Positions 56,024 through 64,000 of a DNA stretch of 64,000 bases are shown piece after piece. Origin of the DNA: Riptortus pedestris (Eukaryota; Arthropoda; Insecta; Hemiptera; Alydidae); contig CM032233.1 in NCBI GenBank assembly GCA_019009955.1, forward strand, positions 95,253,501 through 95,317,500, read 5' to 3'. Each line of letters starts with the position of its first letter. Positions within the stretch are counted from its first letter, which is position 1. Below the pieces are notes generated by a model, which did not search any database, was not told the DNA's origin, and worked only from the letters and a program-made list of their open reading frames with translations. The translations under genes were made by a program, and so were the position numbers.

Positions 56024-56076
<53 letters not shown>

Positions 56077-56376
56077 TGTTCTCGCGGTGGTCTTTGTCTT
56101 TTCGTTACCAAATTCGATATTTAAACGTTTTTTGTAAAGATGAAGATGAAGTTCGTTCACGGCTAAAATCGGACCAGTGGGAGGGGTTTAGAGGGCGGAG
56201 AAGTTCGAAAATTCGAAATATCTCCGTTGTTATTCGTTAGACCAAAAATTTGTATAAAATCAATCTTATTGCAAATGTGATTTCCTATAAATGTTCTTAC
56301 GAGTATATACATGTTTTCTCTTAATTGAGTATTAGCCGAGATATCGGGTTTATTTCTGTTTACTCTGTCCATTGCT
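55892..56376 (+). mobile_element. HINE, 3' end missing
   Basis: TTAGCAGATTTCCTTTAGGG AATCAGC, head block, (TA)n 56022-56073, shortened body to GCCGAGATATCGGGTTTATT. Directly followed by another copy. A 106-codon plus frame (55804-56124) crosses into it and is chance. Confidence 0.75.
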
Positions 56377-56398
56377 GTTAGCAGATTTAGCAGAAGGG

Positions 56399-56464
<66 letters not shown>

Positions 56465-56745
56465 TTGTCTGTTAACGCTCTAGCGGTCGCAATTTTTGTT
56501 ATATCGTTACCAAACTCCCTATTTAAACGTTTTATGTAAAATGGCAGATCAAGTTCGTTAATGGCTGAAATCTGACCAGTGGGATGGGGGTTTAGAGGAG
56601 GAGGATTTTCGAAATATCTCCGTTACTATACGTCCGATCCAAAAATTGTATAGAATCAATCTTATTGCAAATTAAATTTACTATAAACATTGTTATATAC
56701 ATTTATTCTCTATCTTGAATATTAACCGAGATATTTGCATTTTTA
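56377..56745 (+). mobile_element. HINE with head reduced to about 25 bp
   Basis: TTAGCAGATTTAGCAGAAGG GAAA joins straight to 60 bp of TA (56400-56463), then GTTAACGCTCTAGCGGTCGC and the body to AACCGAGATATTTGCATTTT. The conserved head block is absent and the 3' end is missing. Confidence 0.75.
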
Positions 56746-57386
56746 TTAATTGTGGGCGGATAACGGACGAGAGTGAGTTTCCCGCCAAAAGCCAGTCGGA
56801 CTTTTTTATTTCTGGATAAGAGTGTTCAGTATATCATAAGAGATGAGGATCCCCGAATGTGCTCGATTAAACTCTGTGAATTTACCAAGAGGAGAGATAT
56901 CGGTGAATCGTAGACGGATGACTGAAGTAAGGGAATGTAGGTTCTTACTTGGAGGACGGAGCAAGGACAAGTGGCGCCTCCCCAGCCGAGGTCCACCGGC
57001 CCCGACACACGGCGGCATTATGGACAGGAAAAAAATTTATGTATTAGCGAGCATTGAGACAGGGAGGTAACCGGTAATGATGGACGAAACGGAGGAAAAA
57101 ACTAAGGGAAACGAGGGGAACCATCAGAAATAGATTAGACGGAGAGGAGGGCTGCTCCGGTAACTACCCTATCCCACCGCTCCGAGATCTTTTTCCCGAT
57201 ATCCGCGGCCAGCCAAAATTATTACCTTTCGTATTGGCGTTATAATTGTGAATAGCCTCCTCTATTAGACTTCACCAAATCCCTCATCTAAGCTGTAGGA
57301 GCCGAAAGTTTGAGTTTCGTTACTTCAACACATTTGTATTAAAGAAAATTGGTGTGGGTACCACGGGACCTCCTTCTACTTTTGTT
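56746..57386. other. GC-richer low-repeat island
   Basis: GTGGGCGGATAACGGACGAG, GAGGTCCACCGGCCCCGAC, TCTTTTTCCCGATATCCGCG. Overlapping frames of 60-75 codons on both strands (56806-57070) show no domain. Candidate host regulatory or untranslated sequence. Confidence 0.3.
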
Positions 57387-57544
57387 ATAAGAGTCACCAC
57401 CGAATACTCTTTTATCAGATTTCCGTTACCTTAAGAGAAATCAGCTATTGAGGTCGTAATCGTGACGTGATTTTCGAATCATTTCCTCAAATGTACATCA
57501 ATTCCACCCAGAAAATGACGAAATTGAGGTCTATTTAATTTATA

Positions 57545-57599
<55 letters not shown>

Positions 57600-57768
57600 G
57601 TTAGCGCTCTAGCGGTCGCAATTTTTGTCTATTCGTTACCAAACTCGACATTTAAACGTTTTATTTAAAAATGAAGACCAAGTTCGTTAACAGCTAAAAT
57701 CAGACTAATGGGAGGAGTTGTTTAGAGAAGGGAATTTCGGAAATTCAAAATTTCTCCGTTATTGTTTT
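57387..57768 (+). mobile_element. HINE plus upstream flank, tandem unit 1
   Basis: Starts AAGAGTCACCACCGAATACT then the head TTATCAGATTTCCG and GAGAAATCAGC, (TA)n 57540-57598, body to AATTTCTCCGTTATT. Unit 2 begins with the same flank 380 bp later. Confidence 0.75.
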
Positions 57769-58358
57769 AAGAGTCACCACCGAATACTCTTTTATCAGTT
57801 TTCATCAGTTACCTTAAGAAAAATCAGCTATTGAGGTCGTACTCGTGACGTGATTTTCGAATAATATATATTTGTCTGTTGCGCTCTAGCGGTCGCAATT
57901 TTTGTCTATTCGTTGCCAAACTCGATATTTAAACCTTTTATTTAATAATGAAGATCAAGTTCGTTAACTGCTAAAATCAGACTAGTTGGAAGAGTTGTTT
58001 AGAGGAGGGAATTTCAGAAATTCAAAATGTCTCCTTTATATGTATAGGATCGAAAAATTGTATAGAATCAATCTTATTTAAAATTTAATGTTCAATAAAT
58101 GTTGTTATGTACGTTTTTTTCTATATCACGAATATTAACCGAGATATTTGCAATTTTTAGTTTTCGTCCTTCAGAAAAAAACCCACTCCTACTCATGTAA
58201 TATTAACAATAAGCTGTTATATTATGAGGCACATTATTTAAAGCCTAAATACCAAATATTGTTCTCGTTGAATTATTATGTTTTGAGGTAAATGCAAATA
58301 TATGACACATTTGGGAAATCTGCTTAGTCCATGCAGCCCCTACGTGGCGTACTTTTAT
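57769..58358 (+). mobile_element. HINE plus upstream flank, tandem unit 2
   Basis: AAGAGTCACCACCGAATACT again, head TTATCAGTTTTCATCAGTTA, AAAAATCAGC, microsatellite lost, complete body, 3' end TTGGGAAATCTGCTTAGTCC, ATGCAGCCCCTACGTGG. Its body and tail supply what unit 1 lacks. Confidence 0.75.
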
Positions 58359-58359
58359 T

Positions 58360-58499
58360 GCAAGTCACCAACGAATACTCCTTTAGCAGATTTCCCTTAA
58401 GGGAAATCAGCTATTGAGGTCGTACTCATGACGCGATTTTCAAAAACTTTCCAAATGTCCATCACTCCTAACCAGGAGATGGCGAAAATGAGGTCCGTT

Positions 58500-58574
<75 letters not shown>

Positions 58575-59759
58575 GTTTATTTTGACAACGTCCACTCTGT
58601 CAAAATAAGCCCATTGTAGAGGAAAACAGGCCTACTGTGTACATCCAGATTATATATATATTTCTTTGTTAACTCTCTACCGGTCGCAAATGTTGTTTTA
58701 TCGTTACCAAACTCGATATTTAATCGTTTTATGTAAAAAGAATGAACAAGTGAGTTATATCCTGAAATTGTAACAGTGGGAGGGGGTTCATTACAGGGGG
58801 GGGATTTCGAAAATTCTCAATATCTCCGTTATTATACGTCGGATCGACAAAATGAATAGGACAATCTTATTCCAAATGTTTTAAGAATGTTGTTTTTATT
58901 TTTTTTTCAGTATCTTGATTACTAACCGAGATATTTGCACACTTGTCATATTAACAATAAAATGTTATATCATGAACCACTTCATTTTAAGGTTAAATAC
59001 CGAATATGGTTTTCATTGAAATTTTAATTTGTGAGATACATGCAAATACGTTATGTGATGGTGGCGTCATCAATTAAGAGTTTTCGTTCTTTACTCAAAA
59101 ATGTTTATTTTATCTCTACCATACTCGAAATTTAGTCGTTTCAATCAAGGTTAAAGATAATATTTGTTATTGACTGAAATTGGACTAGGAATGGTGTTGG
59201 TATATCATGAACCACATTATTCTAAGCTTATATACCAAATATTGTTTTCATGAGGCCTTTATTATGCAATATACATGGAAATTCGTTGTTTGATGACATG
59301 AATTAAGAATTCGTTGTTAAATGAATTAAGATTTTACGTTCTTGTTTCGAAATTGTTTATTTGACCTATTCCATATTCAATATTTAATCGTTTCAACCAA
59401 CATTAAAGATCATATTCGTTATTGACAGAAATCAGATATCGAATAATGGGGTTGGAAGAGAGGGGGGATTCAACAATTCAAAATATTTCTGTTACAATGA
59501 ACTGGATCGTACAATGTTGTGAACCATTCTTGTTAAACTATTGATGTTCTACAATTGTCATTATATGTATTTTTTTCGTATGTCAGGTTTTAGGTGAGTG
59601 TTATTCACACTTTCTTGTTTTCTGCCTTTAGTATACCCTCTACTCATAGCTTTTTTCTTATAAATAGATAATATTTGGTAAGATGAGATCAGTAGTGTGC
59701 TATACCAGCACCTAGGAACTCTGATTAGTTTACTCACCCCCTGCGTGACGGATTTTTTT
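58360..59759 (+). mobile_element. HINE, long form with three body modules, tandem unit 3
   Basis: GCAAGTCACCAACGAATACT then a perfect head TTAGCAGATTTCCCTTAAGG, (TA)n 58503-58567, a hairpin insert (58567-58650), and a body with three modules. Each module has a 'CTTGTTTCGAAA..GTTTATTTGA'-like and 'TTGACTGAAAT' block. The 3' end is TAGGAACTCTGATTAGTTTA, CTCACCCCCTGCG, TGACGGATTTT. At 1.4 kb it is one of the longest copies. Confidence 0.8.
58567..58650. repeat. Hairpin insert in a HINE microsatellite
   Basis: TACAATG-CG-TTTATTTTGACA (58567-58589) is matched by the inverted TGTCAAAATAA-GCC-CATTGTA (about 58598-58618), with an 8-10 base loop, followed by AGGAAAACAGGCCTACTGTG. It lies between two TA tracts of the host copy. 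Confidence 0.75.
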
Positions 59760-59937
59760 CTTTTACGCAGACATTATTCACAAAAGGTAAAAACATAAGC
59801 ATTATATTTTAATGTCATTATTAATGCCCATAAGGGAGAAATGCATGGAGTAAAAAAAAATAAAATGATTTTGGAAAGCTATAATATCATTTATTCTCCT
59901 TAAATGAGATACCAAACTAATTGATACTCAATTGTGC

Positions 59938-60306
59938 TAGTAAGGCTAATCTGGACGGGTTCTATAGGCTACCATACTTTTGAGCCTAGTAAGGGCTAAG
60001 GATTTTATTTAACGAGTTGGTCACTAAATAAATTTTTTTTAATTATTTATTTGAGATGCCGCTACATTAACATGTTTGTATATAATTTTACAAAATTAAA
60101 TAAATATTAACATTTTTACAAAACTAAATGTTACAAAAGTACAAAATAAATAGGACCATCCCGCTACAATGGCGATTCATATTTTAACATGTAATAATAA
60201 AATAAAGAAATTCCTATTGCCCAGGTGAGAATTGATCTGTCAACTCCACTGGTTTACCAATTGAGATTAAGACCGACCCCTAATTCACATTGCTAACCAG
60301 AGCCTC
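59938..60306 (-). mobile_element. tRNA-derived SINE, interrupted
   Basis: Minus strand: tRNA-like head from 60306 (GGTTAGCAATGTGAATTAGG; GTTGACAGATCAATTCTCAC as a decayed B-box), then at about 60036-60212 a LINE-tail insertion, then TTAGTGACCAACTCGTTAAA, GCCCTTACTAGGCTCAAAAG and GATTAGCCTTACTAGCAC. Older and more diverged than the copies at 27296 and 35281. Confidence 0.72.
60036..60212 (-). mobile_element. LINE (family B) tail inserted in SINE
   Basis: Minus strand: AATCGCCATTGTAGCGGGAT, AT-rich middle, AATGTAGCGGCATCTCAAAT, AAATAATTAAAAAAA. It splits the SINE at AAATT, possibly its short target duplication. Relatives at 5505 and 33073. Confidence 0.6.
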
Positions 60307-60489
60307 TATACAGAACAAAGTAAACACCTACATATGTGGGAATTTATTTTTTAATTAATTTTCTTTTTGGAGATATTATCTACAAGATCTGAGTAATATA
60401 AAAAATAAATTATGCTTTGCTTTTGAACAGCTTCATTCGTTATTGTTGTGTACTTTATTAAATCTATCAACTATAAATTAGAAAATTTT

Positions 60490-61315
60490 AGAAATGTTTT
60501 GTACTTAAAAGGAATTATTCTTTTGGAATATCAATGAATAATCGGGCAATGATAAAGTTCTTAGGAAGGACTGTGTACAAACGTCTATACACGTTCGTGC
60601 AAATTGAATATTCAAGAAACAAACTAAAACCGTTTTTTTTCTTATTACAATTTGTAAAGAAATATCTTTCAATGGAAACTCTATTACTAGTATACTATGG
60701 TTATTTCTGTAGTCGGTTAAGAAATGGCGTTATGCATTGAGGTAACTCATAAAAATCATATTTTAGTATTTAAACTGCACAATAAGGTTTATATTCAGTG
60801 AGACTCCTGTCGGCCACTTTTTGAAAATTATGACGTCCTAACATACGTATGTACCAAACGTTAGTGAAACAAAACAAGAACTTGCTTTACACAAATATTA
60901 TAACACATAATCATAAAACAAAAATATGCTCCAAGTCCCCACCACAAACATAAATATTTTGACAAAAGCGTATCATTTTCGGAAGTAAAACTCTTTTAAA
61001 GCACTCCCCTAATGTGTTAAAGCAATTAAAATAATACTCTTTGTTTAAACATCTTCATGTCGGAGGGTTTATTCATTACGAAAGACGAATCCTATAAAAA
61101 ATGTTCAACTAATAAATAAAACTGCAAAATATTTCACATAAAAATAACTCAAAAAAGAATTTATGATTAGGTGCAATGTCTCTTTAAGGTTGGGACATGT
61201 TTCTCATAATTTATAAAGCATGCCGTCTTTTATAAAAATTAAGACTAGTAATAAAAAATGTCTATTAATTAAAAATGATGTTATATATTTAGAGTGATAT
61301 TAAGATTGTTAACGA
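60490..61315 (+). pseudogene. LINE RT C-terminus and 3' untranslated region (family C), copy 2
   Basis: The 68-codon frame at 60534-60740 includes IKFLGRTVYKRL, then NKLKPFFFLLQFVKKYLSME and TLLLVYYGYFCSRLRNGVMH. This is the 'FLG..(D)..L...I....NKL...FLL..VK.YLS.ETLL.VYYGYF.S.L.YGV..W' end of a CR1/Jockey-type RT. Later frames, broken by stops, give RDSCRPLFENYDVLTYVC, HNHKTK, LLKHSPNVLKQLK. The untranslated region matches 49290-49500 inverted. Dead, 5'-truncated copy. Confidence 0.78.
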
Positions 61316-61321
61316 AAAAAT

Positions 61322-62238
61322 ATATATATATACTAGCTCAGATACCCGGCTTCGCCCGGGAATTCATTTGAGGCTGGATGGTAATGGTCTTTTTTTGGCA
61401 AGGCTTTACTTTGCACAATATTTTGACATTTACCCTTCCCAGTGTTTAGGGTTAATACCCATAGTTTCTATGGATTTGTTAATAATAAAATTAATTTTTT
61501 ATGTAAGACTTCACTGTCCTCCATATTGTCATATTTCCCGTTTCCTGTGCATTATGCATAGATTTAAATGGTTAAGGACAAAATACTAACGTACATTTGA
61601 ATTAATTTCTCCAGGTGAGGTACCTGGTAGTTCATATTGAAAAGAATTGTTGAGCAAATTTCACTAAATAAACAACTTTTGTTATGTGCATATTTGCCGA
61701 AACCCCAATAGGAAACGAAATATCACTATTTTTAATTTCAGGCCTCCCTTATAACCCCCACTCCTGCCCGTCCCTAGAAATGTTAGTATGGCTTATTATA
61801 AGGAAGGCGTTAGTGCTAATACACATACCGAGTGTTTTATTTAGTTGGGTTGAATCTTTTGTGCCAAATAAAATTGTTGACTCCCGCTATAATTTTTTGC
61901 GTATAACGCCTTTATACTTCGGTATACGACGATAGTGTATATAACAAAAGTTTCTCTAAATAACAAAATAAACAACTTCAAACAACGAAATATCACTATT
62001 TTTAATTTCAGCCTTCCCTTATAAACCCCACTCCTGTTCGTCTCAGAGAATATTAACATAGTCTAAAGTCTAAGTTGGGTTAGTAGTAATATACATACCA
62101 AGTTTCATAAAATTCGGTTCAGCTGTTTATGCGTGAAAAGATAACAAACAAACAAACAGATACCAAAGAAACAAAATGCAGTTATGGTGTCTATGACATG
62201 TGAAACGAAAAGTTATCGTGAAATTTAGCAAAAAATAT
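61322..62238 (+). mobile_element. TA-flanked modular repeat, copy 2
   Basis: (TA)n at 61320-61332, ACTAGCTCAGATACCCGG with hairpin CCCGGCTTCGCCCGGG, then modules with AACCCCCACTCCTGCCCGTC and AAACCCCACTCCTGTTCGTC. The end is AAGTTTCATAAAATTCGGTT CAGC, (ACAA)n, ATGCAGTTATGGTGTCTATG, and GTGAAATTTAGCAAAAAATA. One module fewer than copy 1. Open frames 61368-62059 are chance. Confidence 0.7.
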
Positions 62239-62835
62239 TTATATATTTAAAAATTTATTCGTTTATTTGCAACAACATATTTAAATTTTACAAGCAAATG
62301 ATATGAATCACACTAAGAATGGCTTGATTCTTGACTTGAGGTGGGAAGTTGTCCATTGACAATACCCCACAATGGAGGGAACATTGGGTTGTATTATGAG
62401 GTTATACTGTGCACTACACGAGAAGATCTCTTGGCCACTTGTGCTTCAGACGTCACCTTGGGTTTTCTGGAATATGGGTAGATGAAAATGATTCGACTAA
62501 ACGATTAGGATGTGCGGGAAGGAGAGAGTGGAATTTCTGATATCGGGATTTGGCGAGGAAATGGACAAAAGGAATGTTGAGGTCGTTATGGAGAGTTAAA
62601 TTGGATACATAAAATGAGGAATCTGTGATTTTGCGGAGTATTCTGGATTGGAGGGTTTGGATTTTGAGGGAATTTCAAGATTTAGTGTACCCCAAAGTTC
62701 AATCAGTCGTTTGTTGTGTAGTGCTAGTTTAGATCTGTTGTCCAGTAGCCTTAGTAGAAGTCTGTACCGTCGATTCACTTCTTGTCTTTTTATTGTGATT
62801 TGGGGTTTCCAAGTTAGTCGCTTGTCTATAAAATT
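62239..62835 (-). pseudogene. Jockey-clade LINE RT C-terminus
   Basis: The minus strand from 62835 reads FIDKRLTWKPQITIKRQE, then NRRYRLLLRLLDNRSKLALH NKRLI. A gap follows, then ELWGTL, and with frame changes QSRILRKITDSSFYVSNLTL HNDLNIPFV and HSLLPAHPNRLV. This matches the Jockey order 'D.RLTW..HI', 'L...SKL...NK..LY', 'QLWG.A', 'IQ..Q...LR.I..APWY..N..LH.DL.IP.V', 'HPN.L'. The 3' end has AATAAA near 62250. Inactive. Confidence 0.82.
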
Positions 62836-62968
62836 AATTTAATATATAATTTTTAATTTGATAGATTTTATAAAATGTATTCATTGAATTTCAGCTAATT
62901 TTGTTTGAACGAATGTTTGAAATAAGTATAAATGCTATGTACTAATATGTAAAGAAAATAATTGTGAA

Positions 62969-63087
62969 AATGCAGTTTCACCCCACCCTTGGTGGCGCAC
63001 TTTTGAAATAGACTTTAGTGACCGTATTCAAGAATTTCCAGAATACGTTATCGGTCATTTCCTCCAAGGGTGGGGTTAAACTGCATT
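62969..63087. repeat. Palindromic MITE-like element
   Basis: AATGCAGTTTCACCCCACCC TTGG (62969 on) is matched by an inverted copy ending at 63087 (minus strand AATGCAGTTTAACCCCACCC TTGG). An inner inverted pair TGACCG-TATTC and GAATACG-TTATCGGTCA folds the centre. The whole 119 bp can form one long hairpin. No coding capacity and no obvious target duplication. Confidence 0.75.
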
Positions 63088-63089
63088 CC

Positions 63090-63837
63090 ACCCGAAAATA
63101 ATTTACAATATACTAGTAATTTTTTATAGAAAACAAACATTTTTGAAGTATTCTATTATGTTATGTTAACATTTAATAGAAATAAATACATTTCATTTCA
63201 CTTCTTTTGCTCTTAAAAATAGAGTTGGTTCACAAGTGTATCCTAAAACTGCCGAAGGCTAGCAGTCTTCAGCAAGGCCCCTTTATGCCTTACTTTGCGA
63301 ACTAGGACAAGGACGATGTAACTCCTTTCCAGTCACCCACCTTTTTCTCAAAATGATTTATTAATTTCTGAATTGAGATTCGCCCAACCGTGTACGAATG
63401 TAGGTCGGCATGAACTGTTGCAGAATTCTATTGGCCCTTAGTCATGTCGCTGTGGTTTTCCTTGGCTAGGCGTGACCAGCACTACCTATTCAAGCAACAA
63501 AGTGTTCAGAGATCCCTTTCTTACAGCCAGCCGTTCCTCGTGCCAAACCATCCATTGCATAAGTATTTCATCCCAACCCTTAAAAAGGCAAATTTGAACT
63601 GTAGCACTAGTGGATCGTGTAATTCTAAGTTGCATTCAGCCGTGGTCACATAATTGCTTTCATTATTTTGTACTATCTTCTCAGCCAAGCTTGGCGACCG
63701 ATGTATTCGTTTTCTGGGGAACAACACCACAAGGTTTTTTCCACTGCTCTTCCAAAAAAACTCATCCAATGCTCAACGTTTCTTGAAATGCCATAAAATG
63801 CATGGTTTTAATTTAATATTGGTTATTTTTCCCAGTG
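63090..63837. other. Low-repeat region, no gene confirmed
   Basis: Mixed composition from 63230. An 82-codon minus frame (63521-63769) and a 69-codon plus frame (63444-63653) overlap on opposite strands, and I recognise neither. Possibly part of a transcribed region belonging to the frame at the right edge. Confidence 0.25.
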
Positions 63838-64000
63838 TTATGAAATAAATTCAGGTTCAAACAAAGCTTCAAATAATTCAAATAAAGGATCAAAACCTCC
63901 AGTATAAATGATACTGTTGTCATTTATGTCGGTGGAGACCGTCGTCACTGGCTGATGATGAGTACAGCTGGCATTGTGTTTTCGATGCGATGCCACCATC
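63838..64000 (-). CDS. Possible 3' end of an unknown protein-coding sequence, cut by the window edge
   Basis: On the minus strand an open frame enters from the right edge and runs 53 codons from the first ATG (63999) to a TAA at 63838-63840. It reads MVASHRKHNASCTHHQPVTT and ends with TGGFDPLFELFEALFEPEFIS. The acidic, aromatic ending is not low-complexity and lies outside all repeat families. I do not recognise a domain. It is below any length that would be convincing on its own, and could be chance. Confidence 0.2.
   Translation of the reverse strand, partial: MVASHRKHNASCTHHQPVTTVSTDINDNSIIYTGGFDPLFELFEALFEPEFIS

Noticed and set aside
55804..56124. 106-codon plus-strand frame
   Set aside because: The last two-thirds lie in a HINE head and its (TA)n; other copies of the same DNA are full of stops.

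Overview
The window looks like gene-free (intergenic or intronic) nuclear DNA of an animal, most likely an arthropod and probably an insect. There is no bacterial-style gene density, the DNA is AT-rich, dinucleotide microsatellites are long, and almost every recognisable coding remnant belongs to a transposable element of a metazoan class (I/Jockey-, CR1-like and R2-like LINEs, Penelope-like elements, Tc1/mariner, piggyBac, a tRNA-derived SINE). I do not recognise the species or any host gene. Most reading frames of 60-130 codons are microsatellite translations or non-coding. The only possible host coding sequence is a 53-codon open frame cut by the right edge, and it is weak.

The main occupant is one repeat family present in about 45 full or partial copies in both orientations, covering very roughly 40% of the window by eye. 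A complete copy (about 0.6-1.4 kb) starts TTAGCAGATTTCCC at a near-perfect palindrome, then has a conserved block of about 100 bp, a (TA)n or (TG)n microsatellite, and an AT-rich body containing G-runs. It ends with GGGAAATCTGC (the inverted copy of its first bases), a short hairpin CGCAG-CCC-CTGCG and GACGGACTTTT. No target duplication is evident. This is the architecture of non-autonomous Helentrons (DINE-1/HINE type, rolling-circle). I call the copies HINE. Copies are nested in one another (38.7-39.8 kb, 51.8-53.0 kb), joined head-to-tail (18.78 kb), joined or closed by two 3' ends (30.3-31.2, 34.84, 44.6 kb), and shrunk to a 158-bp miniature (33.8 kb).

Other elements: a 619-bp Tc1/mariner remnant (1.1-1.7 kb); two CR1-like LINE ends (3.2-4.2 kb); a possible LTR (5.0-5.3 kb); an R2-like LINE end (7.8-8.5 kb); three RNase H-bearing I/R1-type LINE ends (10.6-11.6, 12.3-13.3, 51.0-51.5 kb); further LINE ends at 32.8-33.5, 49.3-50.0, 60.5-61.3 and 62.2-62.8 kb; an internally deleted piggyBac (26.5-27.7 kb) inside a HINE and itself carrying a SINE; five SINE copies; two copies of a TA-flanked modular repeat (43.1-44.2, 61.3-62.2 kb); and Penelope-like fragments with hammerhead-like motifs (12.0, 22.3, 29.0, 39.9 kb). 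Several elements sit inside HINE (TA)n tracts, so those tracts seem to act as landing sites.

Between repeats lie low-repeat, GC-richer islands (2.34-2.57, 4.43-4.72, 6.9-7.15, 13.5-14.0, 23.2-23.95, 25.2-26.0, 31.8-32.3, 41.1-41.8, 44.7-45.3, 46.4-46.9, 50.2-50.8, 54.7-55.4, 56.75-57.3 kb). They lack convincing reading frames. They are the best candidates for host regulatory sequence, which is inference only.
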